Source: CAJQQK01 sp963696075
GTDB taxonomy: Bacteria; Pseudomonadota; Alphaproteobacteria; Rhizobiales; Hyphomicrobiaceae
Direction of reading: 5' to 3'
Length of the DNA: 64,000 nucleotides
NCBI GenBank assembly: GCA_963696075.1
Contig: CAVOJD010000008.1
Span: 531,147 to 595,146 of the forward strand
Positions 36,252-43,933 of this stretch are shown here, piece by piece. The position numbers and the translations under genes were made by a program. The notes below the pieces were generated by a model. It saw only the letters and a program-made list of their open reading frames with translations. It ran no database searches and was not told where the DNA came from. Positions within the stretch are counted from its first letter, which is position 1; every line of letters begins with the position of its first letter.

Positions 36252-36746
36252 ATGAATGAGACGACGTCAACAGCACCGCCCCACCCGTTCCGGGCGGTCT
36301 TAACACCACATCGGTCGCTGAGCCCCAGTGGGTTCCTGATTCTGATGATCGCCATCGGGGTGGTGAGCTTCTGCGTGGGGCTTGCGTTCCTGTTGATGGG
36401 CGCGTGGCCGGTGATGGGTTTCTTCGGGCTCGATGTCGCGCTGATCTACTGGGCATTCCGCCAGAATTATCGCTCCGGCACGGAGCGCGAGGCGATCGAG
36501 GTGACGCCGGAAGCGGTCACGATCACCCGCATCACCCCGGATGGAAAGGCATCCCGATCGGACTTCAACACCTATTGGGTCCGCGTCGCGCTCGACGAAC
36601 GCACCGACGGGCGCACGGCGCTGCGCCTCGTATCACATGGCAAGAGCTTGATGTTCGGATCGTTTCTGACCGATGACGAGCGCCGCGAGTTTGCCGATTT
36701 GCTGAACGGCGAACTCATCGCCGCGCGCAGCAGAACCAGCTTCTGA
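36252..36746 (+). CDS. DUF2244 membrane protein
   Basis: A 164-residue protein with two closely spaced membrane helices near residues 30-70 (FLILMIAIGVVSFCVGLAFL and WPVMGFFGLDVALIYWAF), followed by a soluble domain. The order FRAVLTPHRSLSP, helices, then YRSGTEREAIEVTPEAVTIT and LMFGSFLTDDERREFADLL matches the DUF2244 family. Its function is unknown. The family is common in alphaproteobacteria next to nth, as here, in divergent arrangement. The soluble part is probably cytosolic. Confidence 0.82.
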   Translation: MNETTSTAPPHPFRAVLTPHRSLSPSGFLILMIAIGVVSFCVGLAFLLMGAWPVMGFFGLDVALIYWAFRQNYRSGTEREAIEVTPEAVTITRITPDGKASRSDFNTYWVRVALDERTDGRTALRLVSHGKSLMFGSFLTDDERREFADLLNGELIAARSRTSF

Positions 36747-36853
36747 TATCCGGCGCAAGAAACGGGTCGCCCCCGTTCGGCGATGTGGCTAGCGTCATTG
36801 TAGGGGCTGGATCGCAGCGCGGTCCGCCCGAGCGATGATCAGGAGAGCCAACC

Positions 36854-37792
36854 ATGTCGATGCCCATGCCTGGCGAAACCGCAAAGGCCCACAGCGGTAC
36901 AAGGGGTCCCGGTGAGCCCGGCGCCGCCCTTGCGCGCGAGGGCCGCGACTACGACACCGTGCGGCGCGCCATTGCGTTCTTGTCGGCACACTGGACCGAT
37001 CACCCGGACCTCGCCGCACTCGCCGATCACCTCGGCCTGAGCCCGGCCCACTGCCAGCGCCTGTTCAAACGCTGGTGCGGCCTGAGCCCGAAGGAGTTCG
37101 TCCAGGCGATAACCATCGATCACGCCCGCCAAATGCTCGACGGCTCGGCAAGCCTGCTCGAATGCGCCCTCGACCTGGGCCTCTCCGGCCCGGGCCGCCT
37201 GCATGATCTGTTCGTTGATCACGTTGCCATGACGCCGGGTGACTATAAGCGCGGCGGCGCCGGCATCGAGATGGTCTATGGCTTCCACCCCTCGCCCTTT
37301 GGCGAGGCCCTGGTGATGGCGACACCACGGGGCATTTCCGGGATCGCCTTCATCAACGAAGATGCCGGCCAAACCCGCGAGGCTGCTCTCGAGGACATGA
37401 TCCGGCGCTGGCCGGACGCCCATTATCGCCACGCCGCCGACGAAACGGCGACGCTCGCAGCCCAGGTCTTCGATACGGACGGTTGGGACCCCGATCGCCC
37501 GGTCCGATTGGTAATGATCGGCACGGATTTCGAGGTCCGCGTCTGGCAGACGTTGTTGCGCATTCCGATGGGCCGCGCCGTCAGTTATGCCGACATCGCG
37601 CGCCATCTCGGCAAGCCGACGGCAGCCCGCGCGGTCGGCAGCGCCGTTGGCCGCAACCCCTTGTCATTCGTCGTGCCCTGTCATCGCGTTTTGCGCGGTG
37701 ACGGCCAGTTGGGCGGCTACCATTGGGGCCTGACCCGCAAGCGCGCCCTGATCGGCTGGGAGGCCGGCCAGGTGGCCAAACAGGGCGCTTAA
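36854..37792 (+). CDS. Ada-like AraC-type regulator/O6-methylguanine methyltransferase
   Basis: A 312-residue two-domain protein. The N-terminal part has an AraC-type helix-turn-helix (LAALADHLGLSPAHCQRLFK, then SPKEFVQAITIDHARQML). The C-terminal part is an O6-alkylguanine-DNA methyltransferase with the acceptor Cys in FVVPCHRVLRGDGQLGGYHW and the preceding MGRAVSYADIARHLGKPTAA helix. E. coli Ada has a further N-terminal Cys4 zinc domain that repairs phosphotriesters and triggers activation; this protein lacks it, so any regulatory switch must work differently. An AlkB homologue lies 12 kb away in the window. The start at 36854 follows AGGAGAGCCAACC. Confidence 0.86.
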   Translation: MSMPMPGETAKAHSGTRGPGEPGAALAREGRDYDTVRRAIAFLSAHWTDHPDLAALADHLGLSPAHCQRLFKRWCGLSPKEFVQAITIDHARQMLDGSASLLECALDLGLSGPGRLHDLFVDHVAMTPGDYKRGGAGIEMVYGFHPSPFGEALVMATPRGISGIAFINEDAGQTREAALEDMIRRWPDAHYRHAADETATLAAQVFDTDGWDPDRPVRLVMIGTDFEVRVWQTLLRIPMGRAVSYADIARHLGKPTAARAVGSAVGRNPLSFVVPCHRVLRGDGQLGGYHWGLTRKRALIGWEAGQVAKQGA

Positions 37793-37822
37793 CGCCGCCC
37801 GGGGCCACTTTTTCAAGCGATT

Positions 37823-38039
37823 TTGACTTGCACGAAAGCTTCTCTGTGCTTACGTGGTTCGGGTATGGGTGTCTTGATTTTTGGACGGGGCATCCAGCTC
37901 AGGACGACCGGTTTTGACGACGACCGCGCCAGGCGTGGATTGGACGACACTTCCCGAGATTTCTGAGAGGCCATCTGTCGTGCCCAAGCACGCCGGTGGT
38001 CTTTGTTTGGATCCAAATTTACTTGGGAAAGGTTACCCA
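37823..38039 (+). promoter_or_regulatory. Promoter-like site and structured leader of the cold-shock gene
   Basis: TTGACT (37823-37828) could serve as a -35 box, with TGCTTA (37847-37852) as a weak -10, giving a leader of about 180 nt. Close to the start codon there is a perfect 12-bp palindrome TTTGGATCCAAA (38006-38017). It is followed by TTGGG (38023-38027) pairing with CCCAA (38036-38040); the loop AAAGGTTA holds the Shine-Dalgarno-like AAAGG, and the 3' arm includes the A of ATG. CCAA at 38013-38016 could instead pair with TTGG at 38023-38026, so alternative folds exist. Confidence 0.45.
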
Positions 38040-38252
38040 ATGGCCAGTAACGGCACCGTAAAATTCTTCAACCACACCAAAGGCTACGGCTTTATTGCAC
38101 CTGAGGACGGCGGCAAGGACATCTTCGTCCACATCTCCGCTCTCGAGCGCGCCGGCCTCCCGCCGCTGAACGAGGGCGACCGCGTCTCCTTCGAGGTTGA
38201 AGATGATCCGCGCGGCCGCGGCAAGCAGGCAACCAACATTCAGATGGCCTGA
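38040..38252 (+). CDS. Cold-shock protein, CspA family
   Basis: A 70-residue nucleic-acid chaperone with one cold-shock domain. RNP1 is KGYGFIAPEDG and RNP2 is DIFVHISAL. The start MASNGTVKFFNHTKGYGFIA is typical in length and sequence. It binds single-stranded RNA or DNA and melts secondary structure, usually under cold or growth stress. The gene is a single transcription unit, with a long leader in front and a strong intrinsic terminator behind. The leader hairpin that encloses the ribosome-binding site suggests temperature-dependent translation, as known for cspA-type genes elsewhere. Confidence 0.95.
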   Translation: MASNGTVKFFNHTKGYGFIAPEDGGKDIFVHISALERAGLPPLNEGDRVSFEVEDDPRGRGKQATNIQMA

Positions 38253-38286
38253 TTTTCAGGTCACCTGAGCAGTGAACTGCTTTGAG

Positions 38287-38321
38287 AACACCGCCGGGCG
38301 CCCGCTCGGCGGTGTTTTTTT
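38287..38321 (+). terminator. Intrinsic terminator of the cold-shock gene
   Basis: ACACCGCCG pairs with CGGCGGTGT around a GC-rich loop and is followed by seven T. It lies 35 bases after the cold-shock stop codon and is the strongest terminator in the window. Confidence 0.92.
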
Positions 38322-38370
38322 ATGAAACATCATTAAGATAGAGTTGGCGGTTGATTTTTCTGATCGCCAA

Positions 38371-38895
38371 TCAGTAGACGCGGCGCGACTCGAAGCACTG
38401 CTTCATGAGTTGGCACCGTTGCGGCCCTGAGTAGTGCATGTTCGAGCCCTTCGCCGGTCGGATGAACCGGCAGATCTGCTCGACGCCGTCCGTTGTCAGC
38501 CAGCGTTGCCGGCGGCCGCGCTGGACCGCGAAACAATCCGCGACCTCTTCATTCGGTCCGCGGAATTGATGCCCGCACTCGTGGCTGTAGATCCACAGCT
38601 TCACCGCCTTCGGCACCCGTGCGATGAGCCGCGGATTGAGGATGAGAAAACCTGGATACGCCGCGCCGTAATCATCAAGCGTGCTATCGAGAACCGTCGG
38701 TCGCCGCCCACAGCTGAGCTGAGTACCCTCGATGACAAGTTCGCCGTAGGGCACGATTTGTCCGCCCACATGCGCGGCATACTGTTCGACCGTTGGCGCG
38801 CCGCTGGCTGCTGCAACCGACCGGTCCGCCGATGCAGCAAGCGCCACGCCGCTCACCAGGAACAGCACGAAACGCCAGCCTGTGAGAAAGCCCAT
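38371..38895 (-). CDS. Secreted protein with an HEXXH metal-binding motif
   Basis: A protein of about 174 residues with a signal peptide (MGFLTGWRFVLFLVSGVALA then AASADRSVAAASG). The mature part has YSHECGHQFRGPNEEVADCF, where HECGH fits the HEXXH zinc motif, with E and D residues 8-11 positions later as possible third ligands. Several Cys (SCGRRP, CFAVQRG, ICRFIR, RCQLMKQCF) would suit disulfides in the periplasm. This looks like a small zinc peptidase or a peptidase-like protein, but no named family is recognised. An upstream ATG (38979) would add 28 polar residues before the signal, so I prefer the internal start. Confidence 0.65.
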   Translation of the reverse strand: MGFLTGWRFVLFLVSGVALAASADRSVAAASGAPTVEQYAAHVGGQIVPYGELVIEGTQLSCGRRPTVLDSTLDDYGAAYPGFLILNPRLIARVPKAVKLWIYSHECGHQFRGPNEEVADCFAVQRGRRQRWLTTDGVEQICRFIRPAKGSNMHYSGPQRCQLMKQCFESRRVY

Positions 38896-39159
38896 CCCAA
38901 GTCCCTCGTCTACCCGCGTGCCGGCTTGGCGCATGCCGATATCTACCAATCGACCAACATTAACAGCAAATTCGTCCAACGACGACCCGCGCGCCGCCGC
39001 GCGATTGTCGCGCGGCAGGCGTCAAAAACCACCCCCGCTAACGGAACAAGCCGCCAGGGCCGAATTGCGGCAGCAGGGCGACGTCACAATGACACAGGCA
39101 CCCCGCCCGTCCTCATGGCGCGCTTGCGACGAAGTCGCCCGGCGCGCGTCGTCGTTTTC

Positions 39160-39471
39160 TCACTCGTAAACGGCAATCACCTGGTGAACACCGACAATGC
39201 TGCGTAACGCCGCCTCGACGCGGGACGCCGCCGTCTGGCTGACATCGGCGAGCCGGAGGTCGATGGTCAACTGGGCGCCGTCGCCATCCTCGTTGGAGAC
39301 GTGAAGGCGTGACGGCACCAGGCCGAGTTTGGTGACAGGGCCGACAACACGCGGCAGCAGCCCCGGATCGGCATCGCCGACGACGTAGAACAGGGCTTTG
39401 GCAAGCAGGTCGGATTGAGGACAGGTCTCGGGCCCGGACGCAACGTCCAGGCGCAAACGATTGGTTTGCAT
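39160..39471 (-). CDS. ACT-like small protein
   Basis: A 103-residue protein starting MQTNRLRLDVASGPETCPQS. The predicted order (beta-alpha-beta-beta-alpha-beta) with FYVVGDADPGLLPRVVGPVT, VPSRLHVSNEDGDGAQLTID and VEAALRSIVGVHQVIAVYE resembles a single ACT domain as found in acetolactate synthase small subunits and free-standing regulators. ACT domains bind amino acids. No enzyme partner is adjacent, so its target is unknown. The frame is open 16 codons further upstream, but those residues are not domain-like. Confidence 0.6.
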   Translation of the reverse strand: MQTNRLRLDVASGPETCPQSDLLAKALFYVVGDADPGLLPRVVGPVTKLGLVPSRLHVSNEDGDGAQLTIDLRLADVSQTAASRVEAALRSIVGVHQVIAVYE

Positions 39472-39824
39472 AGGGAAAAGCTCCAGCGAAGATCGGATAG
39501 TTAGGGAATCGCGCGTCAATGGTCCCGGCGGCCCTCAGGCAGCCGGGGCGCTAATTCGAATACCGATCATCGTGGTCCATGTGTCCATAAGCCGAGATAT
39601 AAGCACGCACTCATTGCCGGGCAATTAATTTCTTGTCCCTGCCATTCGTCTCCCTGCCAAGATGACGCGTCCCAGGCAGCAGGATGGCCCACGCAGCCGC
39701 CCGCTTGCCCGTCCTCTTCCGGGCTTGTCCACCCCCGCTCGTCGTGAGCCGCACGTCACGGCGCCGCTCGGCATCGATGCGTTCGCAGCGCAGCAATTCG
39801 ACAGCTCGCTTGAAATACTGCGAT
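39472..39824. other. Intergenic stretch without recognised genes
   Basis: Downstream of the methyltransferase gene and upstream of the ACT-like gene, both on the minus strand. The ACT-like promoter should be here; ATTAATT and TATAAGC-like AT-rich patches occur around 39595-39635. Open frames are short and overlapping. No repeat element of the composite family is present. Confidence 0.4.
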
Positions 39825-39877
39825 GCAATAAAATATATCACATGGATATATTCAGTATATATCTAGGATTTTATTGC
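39825..39877 (-). repeat. AT-rich inverted repeat at the methyltransferase 3' end
   Basis: GCAATAAAAT (39825-39834) and ATTTTATTGC (39868-39877) are perfect 10-bp inverted arms around a very AT-rich interior (ATATAT tracts). The right arm lies inside the last codons of the methyltransferase, whose stop is at 39863-39865. It is the most AT-rich patch in its neighbourhood. It may act as a terminator or mRNA end structure, although no T-run follows. Confidence 0.55.
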
Positions 39878-40663
39878 AATCAGAAGGAGTTCCGCGATCA
39901 TGAAGCTCGTGTCGCCATCATTTTCGCGCTTCGGCTGTACGTAGGCTGCGAAGGCGGGCTCCGCCTCTTCCAGCATCTTCAGCAGACCAGGAACCTTCTC
40001 GTCCGGCACGGACATGTTCTTGATCCACGTCGCGAATGACATCTTCTTCGGCAGGAACTCTGTCAGCGTCACGTCGAAACCCGTCTCCTTGACGCAGGCA
40101 ATCCATTCGCTCGCCGTCCAGGCTCGGTTGTGGCTGGGATCGCGGATCTTTTCGAAGATGTTGTAGGTCTGGGCCGCCTTGGCGAGCGCATCGGCGTCAA
40201 GGCCCGGATTGGTCATCTCGTCTGGCGCGGCGTTGTCGACCAGGGCGAATGTGCCGCCCGTCTTGAGCACCCGGCGGACTTCCGAGACGAATTTCGGGAT
40301 GTCCGGGAAATGATGCGGCGCGATGCGCGATGTGACGAGGTCGAACACGCCGTCGTCGAAGGGCAGGGCTTCGGCATCCGCGATCTTGGTGGAGACATTG
40401 CCAAGCCCGCGCTCTGTCACCTGCCCCTGCACCTGGGTCAGCATTTCCGGCGTCAGGTCGCTGGCGACGACATGCGCGACGTGGGGCGCGAAGGCGAATG
40501 CAGTGTGTCCGCCCCCGGTCGCGATATCGAGCGCCTGCCAGTCGGCCTTGGGTTTGACCAGGTCAACGAGGCGCTGCAGCGACTTGCCCTTGGCATGCAC
40601 GCCCGACGTCACGTAGTTGGCCGCGTTCGGGCCGAACTGTTCCTGAACCAATGATTTCGACAT
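39863..40663 (-). CDS. Class I SAM-dependent methyltransferase
   Basis: A 266-residue methyltransferase of the UbiE-like group. Motif I is ALDIATGGGHTAFAFAP, motif II is VVASDLTPEMLTQVQ, post II is FDLVTSRIAPHHFPDI, and motif III is LKTGGTFALVDNAAPDE. The C-terminal half has the insert expected for small-molecule methyltransferases. The start at 40663 (MSKSLVQEQFGPNAANYVTS) is 20 bases after the stop of the aminotransferase gene, so the two are cotranscribed. The substrate is unknown; the operon link suggests amino-acid or glyoxylate-related metabolism but does not prove it. Confidence 0.85.
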   Translation of the reverse strand: MSKSLVQEQFGPNAANYVTSGVHAKGKSLQRLVDLVKPKADWQALDIATGGGHTAFAFAPHVAHVVASDLTPEMLTQVQGQVTERGLGNVSTKIADAEALPFDDGVFDLVTSRIAPHHFPDIPKFVSEVRRVLKTGGTFALVDNAAPDEMTNPGLDADALAKAAQTYNIFEKIRDPSHNRAWTASEWIACVKETGFDVTLTEFLPKKMSFATWIKNMSVPDEKVPGLLKMLEEAEPAFAAYVQPKRENDGDTSFMIAELLLIAIKS

Positions 40664-40682
40664 GGTCTGCGTTTCCCTGAAA

Positions 40683-41928
40683 TTATGAGCCAAGAGCGGT
40701 GAGCGCGGCCTGCACGCCGCCGGATTGATGGGGAAGCTCCGCCTCCCGCATTGCGAGTTCCATGGTGGCCAGCGCCCCGAGCACCATCGGCTCGTTCAGG
40801 TCGCCGAGATGTCCGATCCGGAACACCTTGCCCGCCAGTGGCCCAAGTCCCTGTCCGAGCGAAAGGTTGTATTTCTGGAGCGCGATCCGCCGGAAATGGT
40901 TGGCATCGACGCCGGTCGGCGTCAGCACGGCGGTGACGGAGTTGGAAATCCGGCTGGGATCGGCGCACAGCAATTCGAGCCCGTCGACCGGCCCGGACGG
41001 CCCGTTTGCGTCAACGCGAACCCCACTCTTGGCGCCGTCTCCCCAATGCGCGATCGCAGCCCGGATAGCACCTGCAAGTCGCGCATGTCGGGCAAATACG
41101 GCCTCCAACCCCTCGTCTTCGAGGATCCGGAGCGCCTCATCGAGCCCGTAGAAGAGGTGCACCGCCGTCGTGCCCGGAAACCGCTGCGGCTTGACCGTCA
41201 TCATCTGCTTCCAGTCGACGAAGCTGCGCGTAATCCCGGCCGAAGCCGAGGCCGCCATGGCGCGCTCGCTGATGCCGATGAAGGAGAGGCCGGCGATCAT
41301 CATCAGCCCCTTCTGACTGCCGCCGACAGCGAGGTCGACGCCCCATTCGTCGAAGCGGAAATCAAACGAGGCAAGCGATGAGATCGTATCGACCAGCAAC
41401 ATCGCCGGATGGCCGGCCGCATTCATCTCCGCACGAATATCGCCAACCGGGTGAGCAAGCCCGGTCGCAGTTTCGTTGTGGACCACCATGACGCCCTTGA
41501 TCTTGTGGGCGGTGTCCTGGCGCAACCGGTCCTCAAGCGCGCCCGCCGGCACGCCGAGGCGCCAGTCGGCCGGCAGCATCTCGACCTCGAGACCGAGTTC
41601 CACGGCCATCTTGGCCCAGTTGATCGAGAAGTGGCCCGAACTCGATCATCAGCATCTTGTCGCCCGGTGAGAACACGTTGGCGAGCGCCCCCTCCCACGC
41701 GCCGTGCCCGTTGGTGCCGTAGTAAAGCAGGTGCTGCTCGGTTTTCAGGACGCGTTTCGTGCGCTCGTGGACGCGGTTTAGAACCTCGATGAATTCTGGC
41801 GCGAGAAAGTCGATCACCGGCCGGTGCATCGCGTTGAACACCGACTCCGGAATATGCGTCGGCCCTGGATTGAAGAAGAACTGCCGGCCCGGAACGCGTC
41901 CGCCGGTCGCCTCGCCGCTGGAATTCAT
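40683..41928 (-). CDS. Serine/alanine-glyoxylate aminotransferase family, +1 frameshift
   Basis: Removing one base gives a 414-residue class V PLP aminotransferase. It opens FFFNPGPTHIPESVFNAMHR, with LLYYGTNGHGAWEGALANVF as the PLP-phosphate loop, VMVVHNETATGLAHPVGDIR, the Asp in MLLVDTISSLASFDFRFDEW and the lysine loop LAVGGSQKGLMMIAGLSFIG. Relatives convert serine or alanine and glyoxylate to hydroxypyruvate or pyruvate and glycine. Frame is lost near 41636: minus-strand TTCGGGCCACTTC should be TTCGGCCACTTC, giving EFGHFSINWAKMAVELGLE. The frames agree perfectly on either side, so a sequencing error is plausible. Confidence 0.85.
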
Positions 41929-42026
41929 GCTCGCCTGCCTGCCCTATATCGACTCTCGCGACCGCAACTTAGGCTGGGCGAGCGGTTTTGGGAATTCCAT
42001 CTGAAATCGATCGCGGACAAGCCGCG

Positions 42027-42068
42027 CAAACAAGAAGGCCCGGTCAGCCCCCTAAAGGGAGCCGGGCC
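42027..42068 (-). terminator. Intrinsic terminator of leuC
   Basis: On the minus strand GGCCCGG pairs with CCGGGCC (plus 42037-42043 and 42062-42068). A smaller inner CTCCC/GGGGG pairing and the T-rich TTCTTGTTT follow. It lies 32 bases past the leuC stop. Confidence 0.75.
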
Positions 42069-42099
42069 GGGCCGCATTCTGCGACAATCGCCGCGAAGA

Positions 42100-43500
42100 T
42101 CAGATCTTGCGCACGTCGACGAAATGACCCGCGATGGCGGCGGCCGCCGCCATCGCCGGCGAAACAAGATGCGTGCGTCCGCGGAAACCCTGCCGGCCCT
42201 CGAAGTTGCGGTTCGATGTCGAGGCGCACCGCTGGCCCGGCTTGAGCTGGTCAGGGTTCATGCCGAGGCACATCGAGCATCCCGGCTCACGCCACTGGAA
42301 GCCCGCCTCGAGGAAGATCTTGTCCAGGCCTTCCTGCTCCGCCTGTTCTTTCACCAGGCCAGAACCCGGCACCACGTGCCCATAGTCGAGGCGGTCCGAA
42401 ATCTTCTTGCCTTTGACGATCGCGGCAGCCGCCCTGAGGTCCTCGATCCGCCCGTTGGTGCATGACCCGATCCACGCCACGTCGATCGGAATGTCGGTGA
42501 TCTTGGTGTTGGCCTCGAGACCCATGTAGGCAAGCGAGCGTTCGGCGGCGGCGCGCTTGGCCTCATCTTCGATCTTGGAGGGATCGGGCACGGCGCCTTC
42601 GATGCTCACGACCTGCTCCGGGCTCGTCCCCCAGGTCACGGTCGGTGGCAGGTTGGCGGCATCAAGCTTGATCGTCGTGTCGAAGTGTGCGCCCTCATCG
42701 GTCTTGAGCGTCTCCCAATAGCTCATCGCCGCGTCCCAGGCAGCGCCCTTCGGCGCCATCGGGCGGCCCTTGAGATATTCATACGTCGTCGCATCCGGCG
42801 CCACCAGCCCGGCCCGCGCGCCGCCTTCGATCGACATGTTGCACACCGTCATCCGCCCTTCCATCGAGAGCGCCCGGATCGCTTCGCCGTCGTATTCGAT
42901 GACGTGCCCGGTCCCGCCGGCGGTGCCGATTTGGCCGATGACGGCGAGGATGATGTCTTTTGCAGTGACGCCGTGGGGCAGCTTCCCATCGACGGTCACG
43001 CGCATGTTCTTGGCCTTGGACTGGATCAGCGTCTGGGTGGCGAGCACATGCTCCACTTCGCTGGTCCCGATGCCGTGGGCAAGCGCGCCGAACGCGCCGT
43101 GTGTCGAGGTGTGGCTGTCGCCGCAGACGATCGTCGTGCCCGGCAGCGTGAAGCCCTGCTCCGGCCCGATGACGTGCACGATACCCTGCCGCTTGTCGGT
43201 CTCGTTGTAGTATTCAACGCCGAATTCAGCCGCGTTTTTGGCAAGCGTCTCGACCTGCAGGCGGCTTTCGGGATCATCAATGCCCTTCGACCGGTCCGTC
43301 GTCGGCACGTTGTGGTCGACGACGGCGAGCGTCTTTTCCGGTGCGCGGACTTTCCGCCCGGCCAGCCTCAGCCCCTCGAAGGCCTGCGGGCTGGTCACCT
43401 CGTGGACGAGATGACGGTCGATATAGATCAGGCAGGTCCCGTCTTCCTGGCGTTCCACCGTGTGGTCATCGAAGATTTTGTCGTAGAGCGTTTTCGCCAT
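42100..43500 (-). CDS. leuC: 3-isopropylmalate dehydratase large subunit
   Basis: A 466-residue aconitase-family protein that, with LeuD, isomerises 2- to 3-isopropylmalate in leucine synthesis. It opens MAKTLYDKIFDDHTVERQED. The Fe-S ligands are Cys in TIVCGDSHTSTHGAFGALAH's neighbourhood, in VAWIGSCTNGRIEDLRAAAA and in REPGCSMCLGMNPDQL. The C-terminus has GRTHLVSPAMAAAAAIAGHF. The start at 43500 is preferred over a codon 27 bases upstream on family grounds. LeuD and LeuB are not next to it in this window. Two hairpin terminators flank the gene, so it is a single-gene unit. Confidence 0.94.
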   Translation of the reverse strand: MAKTLYDKIFDDHTVERQEDGTCLIYIDRHLVHEVTSPQAFEGLRLAGRKVRAPEKTLAVVDHNVPTTDRSKGIDDPESRLQVETLAKNAAEFGVEYYNETDKRQGIVHVIGPEQGFTLPGTTIVCGDSHTSTHGAFGALAHGIGTSEVEHVLATQTLIQSKAKNMRVTVDGKLPHGVTAKDIILAVIGQIGTAGGTGHVIEYDGEAIRALSMEGRMTVCNMSIEGGARAGLVAPDATTYEYLKGRPMAPKGAAWDAAMSYWETLKTDEGAHFDTTIKLDAANLPPTVTWGTSPEQVVSIEGAVPDPSKIEDEAKRAAAERSLAYMGLEANTKITDIPIDVAWIGSCTNGRIEDLRAAAAIVKGKKISDRLDYGHVVPGSGLVKEQAEQEGLDKIFLEAGFQWREPGCSMCLGMNPDQLKPGQRCASTSNRNFEGRQGFRGRTHLVSPAMAAAAAIAGHFVDVRKI

Positions 43501-43559
43501 AACTGCTGGATCCTCCAATTGTTGCACGCGTTTTACAGCCTCCCCCGCCCCCCTGCAAT

Positions 43560-43577
43560 CACGTGTTGAGCAACACG
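43560..43577 (-). promoter_or_regulatory. Inverted repeat upstream of leuC
   Basis: ACGTGTTG and CAACACGT form a perfect 8-bp inverted repeat with a 2-base spacer, 60 bases ahead of the leuC start. It has the look of a dimeric regulator site. No Leu-rich leader peptide is seen nearby. Confidence 0.4.
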
Positions 43578-43589
43578 TAGCCCGACATG

Positions 43590-43636
43590 GCGATCAAAAC
43601 GAAAGACCCCGGATAAATGCTGCCGCATTTTCCGGG
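43590..43636 (-). terminator. Intrinsic terminator between the trmD group and leuC
   Basis: CCCCGGA (43606-43612) with AAATGC (43614-43619) pairs with GCATTT and TCCGGGG (43624-43636) around a TGCC loop: 13 pairs with one bulged base. On the minus strand it is followed by TCTTTCGTTTTG. It would end transcripts coming from trmD and the acetyltransferase before leuC. Confidence 0.75.
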
Positions 43637-43721
43637 GACGCAAGGGTTGGGGGAACTGCGCGTTCGCCATACCGCCCTCTCGATGCGGCAATCCAACACC
43701 GACGTGTCCGTCCTCTCACAT

Positions 43722-43931
43722 CGACGGCTGAGCCGTCGGGGAGCGCATGCGACCCGGGCCTTTGGCCCGCCCTCGCGGAGGGCCAGCGTTGCGCAGCAAC
43801 GCGGTACGGCCCGTGAGCGGACAAAAGAACTCTCGACGGCGCAGCCGTCGGGGAGCAACCGCGACCCGGCGCTTAGCGCCGCCCTTGCGGCGCGCCAGCG
43901 TTGCGCAGCAACGCGGTGCGGCCCGTGAGCG
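43722..43931 (+). repeat. Composite hairpin repeat, two head-to-tail copies
   Basis: The first copy (43722 to about 43820) has CGACGGC-TGA-GCCGTCG, GGGGAGCGCATGCGACCCGG, GGGCC-TTT-GGCCC, CGCGGAGGG, then GCGTTGC-GCA-GCAACGC and GCCCGTGAGCGGAC. The second (about 43832-43931) has CGACGGC-GCA-GCCGTCG, GGGGAGCAACCGCGACCCGG, GGCGC-TTA-GCGCC, the same GCGTTGC-GCA-GCAACGC and GCCCGTGAGCG. It ends 2 bases before the stop of the acetyltransferase gene (43934-43936, minus strand). Confidence 0.87.
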
Positions 43932-43933
43932 CT

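Noticed and set aside
43500..43640. Leucine attenuator with leader peptide
   Set aside because: A terminator-like hairpin is present, but no short frame with a run of Leu codons precedes it.
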